Shown here: one piece after another, positions 26,098 through 34,698 of the stretch
Position numbering within the stretch: the stretch's first letter is position 1
Layout: each line of letters starts with the position of its first letter
DNA from: Bacillus sp. V2I10
GTDB taxonomy: Bacteria > Bacillota > Bacilli > Bacillales > Bacillaceae
Direction: 5' to 3'
NCBI RefSeq assembly: GCF_030817055.1
Contig: NZ_JAUSYV010000001.1
Span: forward strand, 3,558,001 to 3,622,000
Length of the DNA: 64,000 nucleotides
The notes under the pieces: model-generated
The model's input: the letters and a program-made list of their open reading frames with translations, nothing else
Databases searched by the model: none
What the model was told of the DNA's origin: nothing
Translations under genes and position numbers: made by a program

Positions 26098-28172
26098 TAC
26101 TTTTGCTGTTCTTCTTTATAATCACAGTTCACGCACTGTACCTGCATGCCCTTTTTAAGTTTTTTCTCAACTAGCATATTATCACATTTTGGACATGATC
26201 TTGCAATCGGTTTATCCCATGATAGGAAATCACATTCCGGAAACTGATCACAGCCATAGAAAATGCGGCGTTTCTTTGATTTTCTTTCAACGATATTTCC
26301 TTTTTCACATTTCGGACAAGGAACCCCGATTTCTTTCACAATCGGTTTTGTATTGCGGCAATCAGGGAAATTCGAGCAAGCCATGAATTTTCCGTAACGC
26401 CCCATCTTAAACACCAGTGGGTTGCCGCATTCTTCACAGTCAACACCTGCAGGTTCATCTTTAATTTCGATTTCTTCCATTTCATTTTCAGCGACTTCAA
26501 GGCGCTTTGCAAAATCTTTATAGAAATCGTCAATGATATTGACCCATTGTACATTTCCGTCTTCAATTTCATCAAGACTGTTTTCCATTTTAGCCGTAAA
26601 TTCAACATTAATGATTTCAGGGAAAAATTCCATGATCAATTCAAGAACGATCTCACCAAGCTCAGTTGGAATAAATCGTTTATTATCAAGGGCAACATAG
26701 CCTCTTTTCTGAATCGTATCAAGAGTAGGTGCATAAGTTGACGGTCTGCCTATTCCAAGCTCCTCAAGCGTTTTCACAAGTCTTGCCTCTGTATAGCGAG
26801 GAGGAGGCTGAGTGAAATGCTGAGCAGGTTCTATATCCTTTGAATAAACCACATCTCCATTTTGTAAATCAGGAAGCATGCGGTCCTTCTCTTCCACTCC
26901 ATCATCATTTCCTTCGACATATACTTTCATAAATCCAGGAAATTTAATTTTGGAGCCATTTGCTCTGAACATCACATCGTTATTGTTTAAATCTACACTC
27001 ATTGTATCAAGTACGGCAGATGCCATTTGACTTGCTACAAAACGTTCCCAGATTAATTTGTATAAACGCAGCTGGTCACGGCTTAAGAACTCTTTTAAAG
27101 ATGCAGGATCCTTCAGAGTTGAAGTAGGGCGGATCGCCTCATGGGCATCTTGGGTATTTGAATTTTTCTTCGCAGTCTTCTTCTCTGTATTCGTAAATTC
27201 TTTGCCATACTTCTGTTCAATGAAAGTAAATGCTTCTTGCTGAGCTGTTTCAGAAATTCTTGTAGAATCTGTACGCATGTACGTAATCAGACCGACAGTC
27301 CCCTCTTTACCAAGGTCCATTCCTTCGTATAACTGCTGTGCAATCATCATTGTCTTTTTCGCTCTGAAATTCAATTTACGGGCCGCTTCCTGCTGAAGTG
27401 TAGATGTTGTAAATGGTACTGCCGGATTACGTTTTCTTTCTTTTTTTGAAACGTTTGTGACTGTAAAATTGTTGCCTTTTATTTTATTTAACACTTCGCT
27501 CACATCAGCTTCGGTTTTTAATTCCGCTTTTTTCCCGTTTATCCCAAAGAATGCACCATCGAAAAGATCTTGGTCTTTTAAGAATTGACTTTCTATTGTC
27601 CAGTATTCTTCCGGAACAAATGCCTTTATTTCTTTTTCGCGGTCAATGATTAAACGGACAGCAACAGACTGAACGCGTCCCGCGCTTAATCCTTTTTTTA
27701 CTTTTTTCCAGAGAATCGGGCTGATTTTGTACCCGACTAATCTGTCCAGAATACGTCTCGCCTGCTGAGCATCAACTAAATCCATGTTGATGGGACGAGG
27801 ATGTTTAAATGATTCTTTGATGGCATCCTTTGTTATCTCATTGAAAACGACACGGCAGTCTGACAGAACGTCAACGTCAAGACTATGAGCGAGGTGCCAG
27901 GCAATAGCTTCCCCTTCGCGATCCGGGTCAGCTGCGAGATAGACTTTTTTTGCTTTTTTTGCTGCTGTTTTTAATTCTTTAAGGACTGGCCCTTTCCCCC
28001 GAATCGTAATATATTTCGGTTCGTAATTCCCCTCAGTGTCTACGCCGATCTGACTTCTTGGAAGATCGCGGACATGCCCCATAGAAGCTTTAACCTTATA
28101 TTTTTTCCCTAGATATCGTTCGATTGTTTTCGCTTTTGCCGGCGATTCAACAATCACTAAAAAATCCGACAT
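26097..28172 (-). CDS. topA: DNA topoisomerase I
   Basis: 691 residues, type IA enzyme that relaxes negative supercoils. Toprim domain at the start (FLVIVESPAKAKTI, and DPDREGEA at 82-89), catalytic Y298 in YMRTDS, and three C-terminal four-cysteine zinc ribbons (about 575-690). The ATG has AGGAGG seven bases upstream. The 150-base 5' leader is unusual for this cluster and holds a small ORF and alternative hairpins. Confidence 0.98.
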   Translation of the reverse strand: MSDFLVIVESPAKAKTIERYLGKKYKVKASMGHVRDLPRSQIGVDTEGNYEPKYITIRGKGPVLKELKTAAKKAKKVYLAADPDREGEAIAWHLAHSLDVDVLSDCRVVFNEITKDAIKESFKHPRPINMDLVDAQQARRILDRLVGYKISPILWKKVKKGLSAGRVQSVAVRLIIDREKEIKAFVPEEYWTIESQFLKDQDLFDGAFFGINGKKAELKTEADVSEVLNKIKGNNFTVTNVSKKERKRNPAVPFTTSTLQQEAARKLNFRAKKTMMIAQQLYEGMDLGKEGTVGLITYMRTDSTRISETAQQEAFTFIEQKYGKEFTNTEKKTAKKNSNTQDAHEAIRPTSTLKDPASLKEFLSRDQLRLYKLIWERFVASQMASAVLDTMSVDLNNNDVMFRANGSKIKFPGFMKVYVEGNDDGVEEKDRMLPDLQNGDVVYSKDIEPAQHFTQPPPRYTEARLVKTLEELGIGRPSTYAPTLDTIQKRGYVALDNKRFIPTELGEIVLELIMEFFPEIINVEFTAKMENSLDEIEDGNVQWVNIIDDFYKDFAKRLEVAENEMEEIEIKDEPAGVDCEECGNPLVFKMGRYGKFMACSNFPDCRNTKPIVKEIGVPCPKCEKGNIVERKSKKRRIFYGCDQFPECDFLSWDKPIARSCPKCDNMLVEKKLKKGMQVQCVNCDYKEEQQK

Positions 28173-28179
28173 ACATGAT

Positions 28180-28207
28180 CCTCCTTAAAGAGGTGTTCTC
28201 TCTCTTT
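28180..28207 (-). promoter_or_regulatory. Alternative hairpins around topA ribosome site
   Basis: On the RNA, AAAGAG (28202-28207) can pair with CTCTTT (28187-28192). The overlapping CCTC (28190-28193) can instead pair with GAGG (28180-28183), which is part of the ribosome site. The two pairings exclude each other. Confidence 0.35.
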
Positions 28208-28228
28208 ATTTTCATACTTTCACTTTTT

Positions 28229-28300
28229 TCAATTTATTTGTTTATCTTTTAAATGAAATGATATTCCTGCCGCATACAAAGAATAACGCATACATTCCAT
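28229..28300 (-). CDS. Candidate 23-codon ORF in topA leader
   Basis: ATG at 28300, a second in-frame ATG at 28291, and TGA at 28229-28231. The shorter reading begins MRYSLYAAGISFHLK. No good ribosome site precedes either ATG (a GGA lies five bases before the second). It lies wholly inside the transcript predicted from the promoter at 28331. I do not recognise it; it may be a leader peptide or chance. Confidence 0.25.
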   Translation of the reverse strand: MECMRYSLYAAGISFHLKDKQIN

Positions 28301-28330
28301 GATTTGCTTAAACAGGTTAAATCTCCACTA

Positions 28331-28359
28331 TTATTAAATATAGTGATGCAGTTTGTCAA
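28331..28359 (-). promoter_or_regulatory. SigA promoter of topA
   Basis: -35 TTGACA (28354-28359), exactly consensus, 17-base spacer, -10 TAATAA (28331-28336). It predicts a leader of about 150 bases before topA. Confidence 0.75.
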
Positions 28360-28394
28360 ACAGTAAATGAACATAAGAAGGAAAAATACGCTTA

Positions 28395-29276
28395 TTATAC
28401 CTGCAAAATGAGATCATTTATGATATCGCTTCCGTCTTCTGCGAGGTATGCCCCCTGCTTGATCAGCTGATTTGCTCCAGCAGAGAAATCATCAAATATG
28501 GACCCTGGAACAGCAAAAACCTGTCTCCCCTGATCTATTGCAGTGTTAGCCGTAATCAGCGATCCGCTTTTCTCTTTAGCCTGCATCACAACTGTTCCAA
28601 GGCTCAAGCCGCTAATAATCCGGTTTCTTTGGGGAAAGTGCCATTTTTGAGGTTTTACATTTGGAGGATGTTCCGAGAGGACAAGCTGTTCAGAGGACAT
28701 TTTTTCAAACAGTGCTTTATTTTCCTTAGGATAAAAGTGTTGTAATCCACCTGCAATAACTCCGATTGTTGCTCCCTTTTCATTTAAGGCGGCACGATGG
28801 GCAAGAGCGTCAATACCTTTAGCCAGCCCGCTTACAATGGTCCATCCATCGCTGACTAAGGGCGGCACAATTTTTTTCAGCGCATTTGTGCCGTATGTTG
28901 TTGGATTCCGTGTTCCTACTATACTGATCATTTTTTTTGATTTTAGACGAGTTATGTCACCTTTATAAAAGAGAATTGGAGGGGGATCTGGAATCTCACG
29001 CAGCAGTTCTGGGTAAGTTTCATTAAAAAGAGTGAGCATATGAAAGTTTTGTTCATCATAATGAGCCTTTATGTCTTGGAGGTTAAATGAGTGGAAATCT
29101 TGAAGGAATTGCGGAAGTGTTTGATCTGTAAGCTTGAAAAGCAGCTGAATCTCTTGATCTGTGAACCTGTATAGAGATTTTAAAGTTGGGTCGGCTTTAA
29201 ACAGTTTGAAAAAATTAAGATGGCGAAAGCCCCTGCAGTGGGATAAATGGATAAGGTTTTTTTCTATTTCGAGCAT
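28395..29276 (-). CDS. dprA: DprA/Smf, DNA-processing protein of transformation
   Basis: 293 residues from ATG 29276, with AAAGGG nearby; the longer frame adds 38 unrelated residues. N-terminal helical domain, then the Rossmann-like core (VGTRNPTTYG; SGLAKGIDALAHRAAL; LSEHPP). DprA binds incoming single-stranded DNA and loads RecA during natural transformation. It stands between the sucCD terminator and the topA promoter, so it has its own transcription start or is read weakly; an AT-rich TATAAT lies before it but no good -35 was found. Confidence 0.95.
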   Translation of the reverse strand: MLEIEKNLIHLSHCRGFRHLNFFKLFKADPTLKSLYRFTDQEIQLLFKLTDQTLPQFLQDFHSFNLQDIKAHYDEQNFHMLTLFNETYPELLREIPDPPPILFYKGDITRLKSKKMISIVGTRNPTTYGTNALKKIVPPLVSDGWTIVSGLAKGIDALAHRAALNEKGATIGVIAGGLQHFYPKENKALFEKMSSEQLVLSEHPPNVKPQKWHFPQRNRIISGLSLGTVVMQAKEKSGSLITANTAIDQGRQVFAVPGSIFDDFSAGANQLIKQGAYLAEDGSDIINDLILQV

Positions 29277-29379
29277 TTTAAGTCCCTTTCTACTATTATA
29301 TATAGTTTTTATAAAAGTCATATCATGAATGATTTTCGGAGTATTCATTTTGGATTGGAAAAGAGCCATATAGAAAGAA

Positions 29380-29404
29380 GGGAATAGCATATTACGCTAT
29401 TCCC
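29380..29404 (-). terminator. Terminator after sucCD
   Basis: Nine-base perfect stem GGGAATAGC/GCTATTCCC, loop GTAATAT, followed by TTCTTTCT. Separates sucCD from dprA. Confidence 0.8.
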
Positions 29405-29411
29405 AGATCTT

Positions 29412-30314
29412 TTAATGAGTTTTACATTTTTCCAGCAAATTATTTTCTTTTAAAGCTTCAATTAATGTTTCACCCATTACAGATGGAGTGTCAGCAACTT
29501 TGATGCCGCACTCATTCATTGTTTTGATCTTTTCGGCCGCAGTACCCTTGCCGCCTGAAATAATCGCACCAGCATGGCCCATGCGCTTTCCAGGAGGTGC
29601 TGTTTGACCGCCGATAAAGCCAACAACTGGCTTTGTCATGTTTTCTTTAATCCATAATGCTGCTTCTTCTTCAGCAGTTCCCCCGATTTCGCCGATCATG
29701 ATGACTGCATATGTGTCCTCATCTTCATTGAATGCCTTAAGAACATCGATAAAGTTTGTGCCGTTTACAGGATCTCCGCCAATACCTACAGCTGTAGATT
29801 GACCGATGCCTGCTTGAGTGAGCTGATGAACAGCTTCGTATGTTAATGTTCCTGAACGTGATACGACGCCAACATGTCCTTTTGTATGAATATATCCAGG
29901 CATGATGCCGATTTTACATTCATCAGGTGTGATGACACCCGGGCAGTTTGGTCCGACAAGGCGGGTTTTCTTGCCTTCCATGTAACGCTTCACATTAACC
30001 ATATCAAGAACCGGAATGTGTTCAGTGATACAGATAACGAGATCAAGTTCAGCATCTACAGCTTCCATGATTGCATCTGCTGCAAATGGTGCCGGAACAT
30101 AAATGACTGATGCATTTGCACCTGTTTCTTTAACAGCATCTTCAACTGTATTAAAGACAGGAACTCCTTCTACTTCCGTGTTTCCTTTTCCCGGGGTAAC
30201 TCCGCCTACTATTTTTGTGCCATACTCAAGCATTTGCTTTGTATGAAATAGAGCAGTAGATCCTGTAATCCCCTGTACAATCACTTTAGTATCTTTGTTA
30301 ATAAATACGCTCAT
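29412..30314 (-). CDS. sucD: Succinyl-CoA synthetase alpha subunit
   Basis: 300 residues. CoA-binding Rossmann domain at the start (VIVQGITGSTALFHT) and the phosphohistidine H247 in GHAGAI. With SucC it converts succinyl-CoA to succinate with substrate-level phosphorylation in the TCA cycle. Second gene of sucCD, 19 bases after sucC, before a terminator. Confidence 0.98.
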   Translation of the reverse strand: MSVFINKDTKVIVQGITGSTALFHTKQMLEYGTKIVGGVTPGKGNTEVEGVPVFNTVEDAVKETGANASVIYVPAPFAADAIMEAVDAELDLVICITEHIPVLDMVNVKRYMEGKKTRLVGPNCPGVITPDECKIGIMPGYIHTKGHVGVVSRSGTLTYEAVHQLTQAGIGQSTAVGIGGDPVNGTNFIDVLKAFNEDEDTYAVIMIGEIGGTAEEEAALWIKENMTKPVVGFIGGQTAPPGKRMGHAGAIISGGKGTAAEKIKTMNECGIKVADTPSVMGETLIEALKENNLLEKCKTH

Positions 30315-30333
30315 CTTAAGTCCCCTGCCTTTC

Positions 30334-31494
30334 TTACCCTACTAAAGATACGATTTTTTGTGCGCCATCAGCCATTGATTCTGCAGATGTGATATTTAAA
30401 CCGGATTCATTTAAGATTTGTTTGCCAAGCTCTACGTTAGTGCCTTCTAAACGGACAACTAAAGGAATTTCAAGGCCGACTTGTTTCGTTGCCTCAACAA
30501 CACCCTGAGCGATAATGTCACATTTCATGATTCCGCCGAAAATGTTGACGAAAATCCCTTTTACGTTTTGATCTGAAAGGATAATCTTAAATGCTTCTGT
30601 TACCTTCTCAGCCGTTGCACCGCCCCCAACGTCCAGGAAGTTTGCCGGGTCCCCGCCGTAGTACTTGATGATATCCATCGTTGCCATTGCAAGTCCTGCT
30701 CCATTTACCATACAGCCGATATTTCCATCTAAAGAAATATAGCTTAAGTCATATTTAGAAGCTTCGATCTCTTTAGCATCTTCTTCATCAAGATCACGGT
30801 ATTCAAGAATATCTTTTCTGCGGTAAAGGGCATTTGAGTCAAAGTTTAATTTTGCATCCAGCGCCATTACTTTTCCGTCTCCTGTTACAACAAGAGGATT
30901 GATTTCAGCAATTGAACAGTCTTTTTCAGTGAACGCTTTGTACAGGCTCATCATGAATTTAACAGCCTGCCCGACTAATTCTTTCTGAATATTAATATTA
31001 AAAGCAATTCTGCGAGCCTGGTAAGCTTGTAAACCTACAGCAGGATCGATTACTTCTTTGAAAATCTTTTCAGGAGTTGCTTCTGCAACTTCTTCAATTT
31101 CCGTTCCGCCTTCTTCAGATGCCATTAAAACAACACGTGAAGTCGCGCGGTCGAGTACAAGTCCGATATAGTATTCTTTCTTAATATCGCAGCCTTCTTC
31201 GATAAGTAAGCGTTTTACTTCTTTGCCCTCCGGACCTGTCTGGTGGGTAACTAGCGTTTTCCCTAAAATTTCTTTCGCATAAGTTTCTACTTCTTCAATA
31301 TTCTTTGCAACTTTTACCCCGCCAGCTTTTCCGCGGCCGCCCGCATGGATCTGAGCTTTTACAACAACTACTTCAGTACCTAATTCTTTTGCTGCTGACA
31401 CTGCTTCTTCAACTGTGAAGGCAACTTTGCCGTTTGGTACTGCTACTCCATATTTTCTAAGGATTTCTTTTCCTTGATACTCATGGATATTCAT
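30334..31494 (-). CDS. sucC: Succinyl-CoA synthetase beta subunit
   Basis: 386 residues: ATP-grasp domain (1 to about 240) with MNIHEYQGKEILRKYGV at the start and the ligase domain carrying GCMVNGAGLAMATMD and FVNIFGGIMKCD. AGGAGG lies upstream of the ATG. First gene of a two-gene operon with its own promoter and a likely cre site. Confidence 0.98.
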   Translation of the reverse strand: MNIHEYQGKEILRKYGVAVPNGKVAFTVEEAVSAAKELGTEVVVVKAQIHAGGRGKAGGVKVAKNIEEVETYAKEILGKTLVTHQTGPEGKEVKRLLIEEGCDIKKEYYIGLVLDRATSRVVLMASEEGGTEIEEVAEATPEKIFKEVIDPAVGLQAYQARRIAFNINIQKELVGQAVKFMMSLYKAFTEKDCSIAEINPLVVTGDGKVMALDAKLNFDSNALYRRKDILEYRDLDEEDAKEIEASKYDLSYISLDGNIGCMVNGAGLAMATMDIIKYYGGDPANFLDVGGGATAEKVTEAFKIILSDQNVKGIFVNIFGGIMKCDIIAQGVVEATKQVGLEIPLVVRLEGTNVELGKQILNESGLNITSAESMADGAQKIVSLVG

Positions 31495-31526
31495 TTCCCA
31501 TCCTCCTAACTTATGTACGAAAAATT

Positions 31527-31540
31527 AGACTGCGCTTTCA
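31527..31540 (-). promoter_or_regulatory. Likely CcpA (cre) site at sucCD start
   Basis: TGAAAGCGCAGTCT matches 12 of 14 positions of TGWAANCGNTNWCA. It starts at the last base of the -10 box and covers the predicted start site, where CcpA represses. Confidence 0.5.
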
Positions 31541-31568
31541 TTTTATAAAATAGTTGATTCCTTGTCTA
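31540..31568 (-). promoter_or_regulatory. SigA promoter of sucCD
   Basis: -35 TAGACA (31563-31568), 17-base spacer, -10 TAAAAT (31540-31545). Confidence 0.65.
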
Positions 31569-31650
31569 CTATTCTGCAGAAATTCGTCGAATCCTTTATT
31601 TTTTTCTAACTTTTTCACTAAAATTATTTTTCTAGTAATATAAAATATTA

Positions 31651-32901
31651 TCAATCTTGCCCTTTACTCTTCTCTGACATGGTTTCTGCTTCTTTATCAA
31701 CATGATAAATAAATGAAAATATTTCAGCGACTGCCTGATAAAGTTCTTCCGGAATTTGCTCGTTCACTTCCATCTTATGAAGGATTTCAATTAATGACGG
31801 ATCCTTGAATTGATTATAGATCGTGACCGTCATAATACGGTTTTGAATATGTAGATCAATCATAATATCTTTAAGAACATTCATGTTTAAGTAAAAAAGA
31901 ACTCTGCAGTAATCCGGGTCGATTTCGCCCCTTTCGTTCTTTCTGCCCGTCCACTCGATGTTCAGATCGGATTGAAATTGCCCATAATGCAGCGGTATTT
32001 GCATGAAGCAGTGCTGGGTGATTCCTTGGTCAGCACCTAACAAAGCCTGTCCATTCAGCTTAGAAATAAGCTGATCGATTTTTTCTTTTACAGCCTGATT
32101 TGTCTGGTTCTGACTTGCTGTCAGCAAAAGAAGCTTCAAGCTGTCCTCTTGGTGTATAAGATCTGCGCCCTTTGCAAGCTGCTGTAATAAGGAGATTTCC
32201 CCCTTTAAACCAAGCTGCTTTTGAAAGAAAGATAATACACCGGCCAGATTGTTTGCATTATTTGCGAAATCCTGAGCAACCATTGAACCTATTTGAGCCT
32301 TCAGAGCATTTAACGGGAGCTTTTCTGTCTCTATTACGCTGTTCAGCTGTTTTAATTGATCATACAGGGTTACCCTGCTCTGAACCTCACATAAGGAATT
32401 TATGACCGCGTCCGACAGCGGAAGGTTATTTTTCAGGGCGAATGATAGGGACGACATCAGCTTTGCTGGATGATCACTTCCTGAATCTGCTGCATGCTGC
32501 AATACTTGCTGAAGGTCTTTTCGGGTTATCCCAGGGTGCTCCCGCAGCACCCGCTGCAAGAAATCAACATGCTCTTTTGTTCTGGCAATATTTGCTTCTT
32601 TAAGGAGCTTCAGAATAAATTGCGGTGCATCTGAAGGCTCATCGCGGCCATTAGCTTTGGTCAGCATTTTCAGAAGAACGGAATTGCCCTCTTTACTGGA
32701 TTTAACTTCATACCAATAGGTCCCTGAAGAAGGAAGGCTGCTGTCGATCATCGCCTTTAGTTTAGTATCTCCAATTTGTATGACGGCAAGGTCACCGCTT
32801 TTTTCAAGGATCTTTCCATAAATGATGCTGTTCTTCCTGAATGCAGGCATTTCTTCTTTTTGAATGAGCATCTGCCTTTTACCTGCAATGATTTTATTCA
32901 T
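31651..32901 (-). CDS. YlqG-like FliK-type protein with FlhB/FhlX-like tail (hybrid)
   Basis: 416 residues. In B. subtilis this place holds two genes, ylqG (FliK-like) and ylqH (small FlhB-C/FhlX-like), between rnhB and sucC. Here there is one frame. Residues 1 to about 363 look like YlqG, ending in the first half of a Flg_hook domain (VLKDIMIDLHIQNRIMTVTI). From about 366 the sequence changes to DPSLIEILHKMEVNEQIPEE and on to IYHVDKE, which matches the end of FlhB in this same window (8 of 18 identical from PEE) and the FhlX pattern. The NPTH region of an FlhB domain is absent. A deletion-made fusion is the simplest reading. Function unknown. Confidence 0.75.
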   Translation of the reverse strand: MNKIIAGKRQMLIQKEEMPAFRKNSIIYGKILEKSGDLAVIQIGDTKLKAMIDSSLPSSGTYWYEVKSSKEGNSVLLKMLTKANGRDEPSDAPQFILKLLKEANIARTKEHVDFLQRVLREHPGITRKDLQQVLQHAADSGSDHPAKLMSSLSFALKNNLPLSDAVINSLCEVQSRVTLYDQLKQLNSVIETEKLPLNALKAQIGSMVAQDFANNANNLAGVLSFFQKQLGLKGEISLLQQLAKGADLIHQEDSLKLLLLTASQNQTNQAVKEKIDQLISKLNGQALLGADQGITQHCFMQIPLHYGQFQSDLNIEWTGRKNERGEIDPDYCRVLFYLNMNVLKDIMIDLHIQNRIMTVTIYNQFKDPSLIEILHKMEVNEQIPEELYQAVAEIFSFIYHVDKEAETMSEKSKGQD

Positions 32902-32914
32902 TATTACTGCTCCC

Positions 32915-33691
32915 TTATTTACTTAATGCCATTTCTTTCACAGGTGAAAAGCTCTTGCGGTGATAGTCTGTTACACCATTCTTATTTAAAGCTTCAAGAT
33001 GCAGCTTTGTTCCATATCCCATATTTTGATCAAACCCGTACTGGGGAAATTTCTGCGCAAGCTTTTTCATGATTCGATCTCTGGTGACTTTTGCCACGAC
33101 GGAGGCCGCAGCGATGCTCACGCTTCTTGCATCCCCTTTTATCAATGATTCTTGAGGGATTGGCAGGGCAATCTCCATCGCATCAATGAGCATATACTCA
33201 GGCCGCACAGCGAGCTCATCTACAGCCTTCAGCATAGCAGCTTTAGTAGCCTGATAGATGTTCATCTCATCAATTTGCGCAGGTGAAATAGCCCCGATTC
33301 CATAAGCGACAGACTCACTGACAATTATCTCAAAAAATAACTCTCTTTTTTCTGCTGACAGTTTTTTGGAATCAGTTAACCCTGGCAGGAAAAAATCTTC
33401 AGGAAGGATAACAGCAGCAGCCACAACAGGCCCTGCCAGAGGACCGCGTCCGACTTCATCAATTCCGCATATGTATTTATATCCCTTGTCTCTTGCCTGA
33501 CGCTCAAATGTCATCATGTCTTCAAACATCTGCTTATCTCTTTTCTTCTGTTCAAATTCACGCATCCATTTTTCGACCAGTTTTTGTACACTTTTTCGTT
33601 CATCTTTTCCGCATTCAAGTAAAAAAGGGTCGCCTGTATGTTCGATTTGAATCAATTTTTGCCTGATTTGCTCAGTTGTTTGTTTTTTCAT
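32915..33691 (-). CDS. rnhB: Ribonuclease HII
   Basis: 258 residues from ATG 33691. The family core YICGIDEVGRGPLAGPVVAA carries the DE(D) active-site acids, and the second Asp lies in LIDAM. An N-terminal helical extension (1-70) is usual in Bacillus. The enzyme removes single ribonucleotides and RNA from DNA hybrids. The ribosome site AAAGG is a little far (about 11 bases); a GTG three codons earlier is too close to it. Confidence 0.95.
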   Translation of the reverse strand: MKKQTTEQIRQKLIQIEHTGDPFLLECGKDERKSVQKLVEKWMREFEQKKRDKQMFEDMMTFERQARDKGYKYICGIDEVGRGPLAGPVVAAAVILPEDFFLPGLTDSKKLSAEKRELFFEIIVSESVAYGIGAISPAQIDEMNIYQATKAAMLKAVDELAVRPEYMLIDAMEIALPIPQESLIKGDARSVSIAAASVVAKVTRDRIMKKLAQKFPQYGFDQNMGYGTKLHLEALNKNGVTDYHRKSFSPVKEMALSK

Positions 33692-33780
33692 GGATATCAC
33701 AGCCTTTATTTATCGGTATGTAGGTATAAAAGCGAAAAATGAGTTAATTACCCTGGACTTTCTTCATTCTTCATTTACAA

Positions 33781-33812
33781 AAAAAATAAAGACGCGCCAT
33801 ATAGCGAGTCTT
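33781..33812 (-). terminator. Terminator after rbgA
   Basis: Stem AAGAC-T-CGC with its partner GCG-C-GTCTT (one mismatch), loop TATATG, then TATTTTTTTTG. Confidence 0.75.
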
Positions 33813-33818
33813 CTTTTC

Positions 33819-34676
33819 TTATTGCTGAATGCTTTCTGTCGTTTCAAAGCTCAGGCGTCCCAGTTTTTCAGAGCGGATTTCTCTTAGGAGAAGCTCGGAT
33901 GTTTTATCATAGTCCACCCAGCCGCCAGACATGATGCATCCTCTTTTTTTCGCTACAGCATCAAAAAGCTCAACACGATCCTCAGGGATTTCTTCAAGTG
34001 CATATCTTTCTTTAAGCCGATTTGGATACTTTTCGCTTAAAAATTCCAATGCATATAACGCAACTTCCTGAAGGTTTAAGATCGCATCTTTTATAGCACC
34101 TGTAGTTGCCAGTTTTAGTCCGACAAGCTCATCTTCAAATTTAGGCCATAGAATTCCTGGAGTATCAAGCAGCTCAAGCTCCTTGCCTACTTTAACCCAC
34201 TGCTGGGCAGTAGTGACTCCCGGACGATCTCCGGTTTTCGCCATATTTTTCTTTGCCAGACGGTTGATAAGCGTCGACTTTCCGACATTTGGAATGCCGA
34301 TAATCAATGCGCGAATCGCTCTTGGTTTAACCCCTTTTGCAGCCAGTCTGTCAAACTTTTCTTTCAGGACTTCTTTTGACATCGAAACAATCTGTTTCAT
34401 GCCGGTACCAGTTTTAGCGTCTATCGGCAATGCGTGAATCCCCTGCTCTTTAAAATAGGCAAGCCATTGCTGTGTCGCCTTCGGATCAGCCATGTCAGCT
34501 TTATTCAGCAGCACAATTCTCGGTTTGCTCGATATAATTTCATCGATCATCGGATTTCTTGATGATACCGGAATTCTCGCATCTACAAGTTCAAAAACGA
34601 TATCTATTAACTTTAATTTTTCGGTTACTTGACGTCTTGCTTTGGCCATGTGGCCGGGAAACCATTGGATAGTCAT
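33819..34676 (-). CDS. rbgA: RbgA (YlqF), GTPase for 50S assembly
   Basis: 285 residues, circularly permuted GTPase: G4 NKAD at 58-61 comes before G1 GIPNVGKS at 127-134 and G3 DTPG at 171-174. N-terminal IQWFPGHMAKARR is diagnostic. RbgA is needed for late 50S maturation (L16 addition). C-terminal RNA-binding domain follows about residue 200. Confidence 0.97.
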   Translation of the reverse strand: MTIQWFPGHMAKARRQVTEKLKLIDIVFELVDARIPVSSRNPMIDEIISSKPRIVLLNKADMADPKATQQWLAYFKEQGIHALPIDAKTGTGMKQIVSMSKEVLKEKFDRLAAKGVKPRAIRALIIGIPNVGKSTLINRLAKKNMAKTGDRPGVTTAQQWVKVGKELELLDTPGILWPKFEDELVGLKLATTGAIKDAILNLQEVALYALEFLSEKYPNRLKERYALEEIPEDRVELFDAVAKKRGCIMSGGWVDYDKTSELLLREIRSEKLGRLSFETTESIQQ

Positions 34677-34698
34677 ACTTTACACCTGCTTTATTTCT

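Noticed and set aside
29277..29380. ComK box before dprA
   Set aside because: Expected from biology, but no pair of AAAAN5TTTT boxes with correct spacing is present.
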